Shown here: one piece after another, positions 58,050 through 64,000 of the stretch
How the letters are laid out: each line of letters opens with the position of its first letter
Numbering within the stretch: position 1 is the stretch's first letter
NCBI GenBank assembly: GCA_020466095.1
Contig: CM035807.1
Location: forward strand, 106,345,227 to 106,409,226
Source of the DNA: Chlorops oryzae
Taxonomy: Eukaryota > Arthropoda > Insecta > Diptera > Chloropidae
Length of the DNA stretch: 64,000 nucleotides
Direction: 5' to 3'
The notes under the pieces: generated by a model
What the model saw: the letters and a program-made list of their open reading frames with translations, nothing else
Told to the model about the DNA's origin: nothing
Database searches by the model: none
Made by a program: the position numbers and the translations under genes

Positions 58050-58535
58050 TAAAAAAAGGGTACATTAGTTTCGTGCGAATCTTGTAACAGCTAGAACTAA
58101 GCTCCGAAGATATAGACAAATATATATGGTAATATCACCTATTGTGAACTACTACAATGCACTACCCGACGACATGCCCGAAAGCTATTTAAAAATCACC
58201 AAAAAAGTTAAGAAAGCTCATAAAACTAGTTAGCACTGTTCCCAAGTCTATTTCTATCCATAAACATGCTAAATTTATATTAAGAATGATAAATTTCGAC
58301 GGTCCACTCAATTTTGCAAGCAGTGGTCCACTCAAGGTGAATCATAAGATTTCAAATGATCCACAAAAACTTGGCTTTAATATTAGTTTGACATTTTAAC
58401 TGTAACAACATAGTAAACATTCAACTGGTCCACTCGAAGTGACTGGTCCACTTAAGGTGACCTTACCCTATATATATTCTTGTTCAGGATTGAAAAATGA
58501 ATCGATTAACACATGTCCGTTTTATGGAAATCGGG
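58050..58535 (+). mobile_element. DINE-1/Helentron-like (HINE) fragment split by a MITE
   Basis: GGGTACATTAGTTTCGTGCG, CTTGTAACAGCTAGAACTAA, CCGAAGATATAGACAAATAT, then a 346-bp insert, then TATATATTCTTGTTCAGGAT and AATCGATTAACACATGTCCG. The two halves join into the same order as the copy at 3404-3690. It is truncated after the start of the GTCC core. Confidence 0.68.
58125..58470 (+). mobile_element. repeat family G copy 2, a MITE with imperfect TIRs
   Basis: The left end TATGGTAATATCACCTATTG pairs imperfectly with the reverse of the right end, TAGGGTAAGGTCACCTTAAG. The GGTCCACTYAAGGTGA-like motif is repeated about four times in the right half (58299, 58325, 58418, 58445). The right 222 bases match 41063-41283. 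Location inside a HINE shows that it is mobile and younger than that host. Confidence 0.75.
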
Positions 58536-60582
58536 CCTCACTCATATGTCTTTCTTATTGAAAATAAAAAAAAGACATTGCAGGTCTGGGGACACTTTGA
58601 GCTCTTTGGCTGTTCTATAAAGCACATTGAAAGGAGCATCAAATAGAGGGGGAAATTCTTAGAATTGCATAAAATCGAGACAATTTCCGTTGATTCGCGG
58701 AATTCTTTCAAAAGGCGAAAATAGATATTCGAGGGAACAACCCATTTCACTCATAGCGTGTAAACAAAAAATTTTAATTAATTTTTTTTTAATTAAAAAT
58801 AAAAACAATTTTATTTTTTTGAGGCTAACTTTCTTCTGGATTTTCCCATATATTTTTTTCACTTATTGATTACTTTTTTCCTGTTTTTTTTTTTTTTTTT
58901 TTTTTGTTTTTGTTTTGAAAAATGAAGAAGAGCACAAGCACTTTGAATTGAAAAACTAGCTGCTTAAGAGCGCAACTAAGTGACTTGGCAAGTAAGAATT
59001 TCGTTAAAGTGATTATTGCATTAGCCTAAGTCAACTTGCCGACGAAAGTTTTTGGGCCAAGAAGACAGCCAGCGTTTTCCCTAAGCAAATGCGGCATTAT
59101 TAAATTAGAACGTTCAAGAACTTTAGAAGCACAAAAACTTGGAGCGCATAACCAGCGTCACTAAAAGGATCAGCCATAGCTTCAGCAGGGCATGCTAAAT
59201 CTCTTAAAACGTTAGAGTCAGTCAGTCTGTCTGTCGACAGAGAGAGGCAGAAACTATGGCTGGCAATATGTCACATGGGACTAATATCCGAAGTGGATGT
59301 ATGTTTTAGTTAAAAGTTTTGTAAAAGGCGAAGATTCTAAAATTGAAAGGCACTTTCAATACGAACGAGCGAACATTGGCCATAGCCAGCAGCAGCAGCA
59401 GCAGCAGCAGCTAGAATATGCGAGTGCGAGAGCCGAGTTGCCATGCTCAGCTCAAGGAGACCAAAACAAATTGCCGAACAGATTTTCCTCGATGTAATGG
59501 AAACAGAAAAACTTATGGAAAAGCTAAGTAAGCGAAACGATATGTTTCAAGTTTATTATTCCAAAGGGACGATATTCTGAGAATACGAAACTTTTTTTTT
59601 ATAAGGACATGAAAATGACGGCGAAAGAAGAACAGCTTTAAGTGGCAAAGGTTGTTTGGGGGGAGGGGGAAAAACGAGTATTTATGAGTCAAATTGCTCA
59701 CCTCTCTCTCAGACTCTCTCTCTAATTAAATATGAGATGAAAAAATACTGTCTAATTACTTAGGTGCGTATTTTAAGTTCCCTTCGAATTAAAAGTCATT
59801 ATACTCTTACTGCCAAGTTTAAAATTCTTTCAGATTTTTCTTTTGAACTCTTTCCATTTGCGTTGGACGTAGTAGTAATATTAAACCACTTAAGCTTGCT
59901 ACTTACTCTTCGACAGTTGGGGGACCTCTTTCAATTTCATGGACTTTTGCACTTTTCCTAAAAATTTTATTTTTAATTTTATTTCATTTTGTTCATTTTT
60001 CTTTTGACTGCTGGGCAACTTAACCTCCGCATGCACACAACGACGCACAAACGAATACAACCACACGAACATAAATATTGTAGAAATTCCCAGACAAATG
60101 TCGTAGTTACTACGCGGCTGCTGCTGCTGCCGCTGCCGCTGCCATGACTAATGTCCTTGGGACTAATAACGCTTGAGCGCAGAGAGCATAAAAACTCAAC
60201 CGAAAAATGCGCTTTTTATGTTGACTTTTTCTTGTGTTTCCTGTCTCCTTAGTTTTATCATGCTTTTCTTCTAAGTCTATTTGGTTTATTATTATTTTTT
60301 TTTTTTAATGCAAAATCTTTTTTTTTTTAAGAAAATTCTAAAAATGTTAGCATATTTTTGTGAGTATAAACAGAAATTTTCCGCTAGAGCAAAAGTTTGT
60401 GGTTGGTTTGTTAAAAAATTAAATTTTCATAAGATTTTTTTTTCGCCCATTTCTCTTCATCTTCTGTTAACCTTTTCAAGACCATAAGCAAACCGTTATT
60501 TATGTGTTGATATTTTCGAATTTTATTTACAGGTAGTATTGGATTTTAAAATATGTACTTAGAACTAATTTTTGCATGGTTT
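58536..60582. other. noncoding stretch with a CAG run
   Basis: Poly-T (58886-58905), AGC run (59389-59411), CTGCTG/CCGCTG run (60118-60145). A 66-residue frame at 59297-59497 includes the polyglutamine run but has no other recognisable feature. Confidence 0.45.
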
Positions 60583-61049
60583 GTTCATAATATCGTGGTT
60601 GTTCATGTAACCGAGGCTGTTCATGTTGCCCAGTTAGTTCATGTTACCGAGTTTGTTCATGTTGCCCAGGTAGTTCATGTTACCGAGGTAGTTCACGTTA
60701 CCGGGGCTGTTCACGTTACCGAGGTAGTTCACGTTACCGGGGATGTTCACGTTACCGAGTTAGTTTACGTTACCGGGGCTGTTCACGTTACCGAGGTAGT
60801 TTACGTTACCGGGGCTGTTCACGTTACCGAGTTTGTTTACGTTACCGGGGATGTTCACGTTACCGAGGTTGTTCATGTTATAGAGACTACTCATATTTTC
60901 GAGGTTATTCATGTTACCGAGGCTGTTCATGTTGCCGAGGTTGTTCATGTTACCGAGCTTCCCATATTATCGAGGTTATTCATCATACCGCGGTTTTTCA
61001 CCTTACCGAGGCTGTTCATATTACCGACGCTGTTCACACTATCATCATT
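60583..61049 (+). repeat. 18-bp minisatellite (GTTCACGTTACCGAGGNT)
   Basis: About 26 units of 18 bp. Neighbouring units often alternate between GAGGTA and GGGGCT endings, giving a 36-bp higher-order period in the centre (about 60670-60850). The right edge ends in GTTCACACTATCATCATT, which resembles the GTTCACACTATCGAA motif of repeat family I next to it. The VHVTEV-type reading frame (188 residues) is a by-product. Confidence 0.93.
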
Positions 61050-61300
61050 TTTGCATGTTAAATTTGCTCTATTTGGTTCAAACATGATCTCAAAAAATTT
61101 TTTTTTATTAATAAAATAAAAGCTAAGCGTTTTATTTAAAAAATTCAAGCTTCCTAGGCTTTCCCAATGATTTTTGAACGGCGTTTCACGAAAAGTTTGA
61201 ATACCATCATAATCTGTTGTATAACCCTCAGCCCATGTGCTTACAGCAGCGCGGTTTTCACTCTAGCCGTGGTTCACACTATCGAAACTCGACTGGATAT
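61050..61300 (-). repeat. dispersed repeat family I, copy next to the minisatellite
   Basis: TTTGCTCTATTTGGTTCAAA, TGATCTCAAAAAATTTTTTT, GAACGGCGTTTCACGAAAAG, AATCTGTTGTATAACCCTCA, GTTCACACTATCGAAACTCG. It matches 7340-7600 along its length. Confidence 0.72.
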
Positions 61301-64000
61301 AAATAGTATATATCTTCCAATTTTTAACACACTAATGGCAAAATGAAATTTGAACAATAAAAAAAAAAAAAATAAATAAACGTCTTTATTAGAAAGGAAA
61401 ATTTTCAGAATTGTACAGGCGTGTGTACCCAAATTGTCGCAGTGGTCAAGAATGGGCTAATAGAGATTGCTCTGCACTCAATTTTTTTTTATGGGGGAGT
61501 TAGATTTATTTTTTTTTTTTTTGTTTTGCCATAAGCGACGTAATTGAATGCAAGAAAAACTTTTTAATTGAAGCACATTTTCAGATAAAAGAAAGTAGTG
61601 TAGTATACTTCTATGGGACACAAGATTAAGATGGAGAGAAAGACCGACCGGCCGAGAGAGTTTATAAATTTTAGTGAAAAATTGCTTTCAGCAAAAGATT
61701 TGAACGAAGTTGATAAGCACTTTTGTACATATATATACCGATGGCACTTATCTTTTATGGACTACGAAAAAATCTTCATTTAGAGTAGCTTTGAGCATTC
61801 GAATTTTATTTACATCTTCTACGCTCGATTGCCACTTGCGTCTTGGAGACCGCTATGCCTAAAGATCTTTGAATTTATATCGCATCTGATAAGCGAAATG
61901 GAAATTTATAAGGCTATGAGAATGTGTTTTGTTTTTGTTGTACGCTGCTAAAGCCAGCATTATTTTGTCGCTTTCGCTGGCTTAAATTGTAACAATTTTC
62001 CCCCTCTTATCAGTTCGAAGGCATCTCGTGACATCGTTTCTTGAAGCTTTTATTTTTCTCCTTCTTTCTCTCTCATGTTGATGTTGTTGTTGTTGTTTTC
62101 GTTTACTTTTAACGCGTATGGCAAGCCCATTTGAGCGCCTATCAGTTGAATTGAATCAAATTACCTTGTAGTCTTAACCTTAAGGTTATTTTCCAATCTT
62201 GCTTACCTTTCATGTGCGCTCAGCTCAATGTCAAGCCAAGAAAGTAAGCGAGCGACGAGTTGTGTTTCGTTCAACAATTTTCTTCCGCTACCAAGGAACC
62301 CCGCCCCCCCAAATATTGAAGAGAGAGTATCTCAACGCATTTTACGTGTAAATAAACTTACGTTTCGTGTTGCTTCTTTGTTTTTTTCCAAGCTACGCCA
62401 TATAATTTGAAAGTTTTGACTTGGCATTCATTCTCCTTCGTCTCCCAGTCTTTATGATTTTTCAAAGTTTTTCCTAATACCCTCCTCCGGCACACATTCA
62501 CCAGCCGCACAGCCGCCAGTTGAAAGACGACATTCGAAAGTCGACATCATGCAACATTGTATATACAATGTGTGGGGGTGGTACCAAACGTCGACCAGAG
62601 CCATGGCAATAAGCCCTCAAAAGTTAAGTTCTCTACGGTTGTATTCGGCGTTATATTCTTACCGGAAATATAAATGGAAATCTTACATTTCCGCTTATCG
62701 CGATTCGAAAGTTTAAGTGACTCTCTGGTGATGTCGCAACTGCTGTTCTCCTGTTCGGCTGGGATTTTTCTTGTTTTTTTCTCTAGTTTTTTTTTTTTTT
62801 TTTTTGTGTGCCCTTGGCTTTTTGCATTAACGTCTTTTCAATTCTTTGAGGGCTCGTTTTTCGATACAGTTTAGAAAATTAACGTTATTGTATTTCAATA
62901 TGGTGTTCATGTTAGAGAGGGAGAGAGTGATTCATGTTGCTTAAAGAAGAAAAAAAGAAATGGTGTGGGTTTTTCCTTTTATTCATTCGTAGGCGACATT
63001 TTACTTTGCAGAAAAGTTTAACCCCCACCGCCCTCGTGCCTGGGGAATGTATTTTCGTTGTATATTTATATGTGAAGAGACGTCAGAAGAGGAGTCTTTC
63101 TAGTTTCCCAAGGGATGGTAAAGAAAATGATACTTGAAAGATTTTAGATAAAGAAAAAAAAAAAAGCAAAATATTTCCATATTAAAAACAACTTCATTTA
63201 AAACAAAACGTGATATTTAAATGTGGTATATTTTTTTCCTTCGAGGTTGATGTGAACGTGAAATACTAACAAGAAGTGAACAACAATAAAAATGGACTTC
63301 ACAATAAATCAAACGAAAGCCATAAATCCCTGTCTAAGCTATTTTCGGGGACATGATCAAAAAAGAATAAAAAGGTGTTGTCCCCTTGGTGTCCATATAA
63401 CTGAGTGTATTTCCTTATATGATACATATAAACACATTTACCGCCAATATATAAAAAGAGGCATTTAAAGGCTTTTACCCACGGGTCATTTCTCACGGAA
63501 CATTTGTGTGAAAAAGTCAATCTTTTTAACAACTTCCACTTGATTCCGTCCATCCAACTTAATGTCAACTTAAGCTTCCACTTGATTGCACTGAAGTGCG
63601 TACTCATATATTTTGTGTACCTACTCCGTTTTCCTCCCGAACACACGCACCCACACGCACACATTCATCACACACACACACACCCGCCATTGTGACTGTA
63701 ACTCACCGGAAGGAGAGGCAGCAGCGTATGTGGCATGGCGCACGATTGTGAGTCTGACCAACTGTTTCCAAATTGGCGAAAAGCACAAAATGTCCACTTG
63801 TAACCAATTTGAAATTTATTTTTGCACTTTTTATTTTCATTTTTGCCACTGCCATATCGTCGGTGGGACTGAAGCTGAGGAATAGCAGTAGCCTCAGTCG
63901 GACATAAAAATGCTTTGCGTATGTTTTTTCGACAATTTCTTCATCATTCTGTATGACACAATGTATGGTCGCGTTGCTCGGCTGAGGCGCGCATACATAG
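61301..64000. other. noncoding stretch with simple repeats
   Basis: A run (61362-61372), GTT run (62080-62097), poly-T (62787-62805), CACACA tract (63640-63685). Short frames only. No supported gene, RNA or interspersed repeat. Confidence 0.45.

Noticed and set aside
59297..59497. Polyglutamine-containing 66-residue frame
   Set aside because: The Q run is a CAG microsatellite; nothing else in the frame looks conserved or spliced.
60553..61119. 188-residue frame with HVTEVV repeats
   Set aside because: An 18-bp minisatellite is a multiple of three and stays open in one frame; the repeat arose in noncoding transposon DNA.

Overview
This window looks like nuclear DNA from a higher (schizophoran) fly, plausibly a tephritid fruit fly. 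It is AT-rich, and its long open frames are low-complexity or unrelated to any family I recognise. It is dense in CAG/CTG, GTT, GAGA-type and poly(A/T) tracts. Its transposon set fits Diptera: an irritans-type mariner close to Himar1, Tc1-like and RTE-like remnants, and several elements with the hairpin and GTCY-microsatellite architecture of Drosophila DINE-1/Helentron-associated elements. I see no complete protein-coding gene. The window is best read as intergenic or large-intron DNA, with one plausible first coding exon at 44758-44914.

Layout. 1-10.9 kb: a hairpin-flanked CT tract; a degraded DINE-like copy; a mariner (4671-6351) on the minus strand with a 388-bp TIR element inserted in its transposase; a full DINE-like copy (6444-7331); then a cluster of DRE-type TATCGATA sites ahead of an acidic repeat ORF (10.28-10.68 kb). 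13.7-14.9 kb: a 1.2-kb polypyrimidine tract. 15.9-17.1 kb: a DINE-like copy carrying an internal duplication and a tiny piggyBac-like hairpin. 18.3-20 kb: a degenerate tandem array interrupted by element A. 24.4-25.3 kb: element D. 30.1-31.1 kb: a MITE beside a Tc1-like transposase relic. 34.5-37.9 kb: element C inserted in a dispersed repeat whose uninterrupted inverted copy lies at 37.3-37.5 kb, then an RTE-type LINE tail. 40.7-41.3 kb: a perfect-TIR element. 44.76 kb: the candidate exon. 45.3-48.7 kb: a TTAA-flanked MITE and two DINE-like copies, one with its microsatellite grown to 850 bp. 51.3-52.6 kb: a tRNA-derived SINE with target-site duplications, split by element B. 56.8-57.0 kb: a second copy of that SINE. 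58.0-58.5 kb: a DINE-like copy split by a MITE. 60.6-61.3 kb: an 18-bp minisatellite within another dispersed repeat.

The most unusual recurring pattern is that four separate TIR-bounded, roughly 0.9-1.2-kb elements (A, B, C, D) each hold two tRNA-like modules (A-box, anticodon-arm and B-box-like motifs) around a short AT-rich centre. They fall into two different terminal-repeat families: CACACAG... (A, B) and CCCTGYAGKAA (C, D). I do not recognise this architecture as a named transposon class. It is the best candidate here for something undescribed.

All family names are from pattern recognition of the raw sequence. No database search was run.
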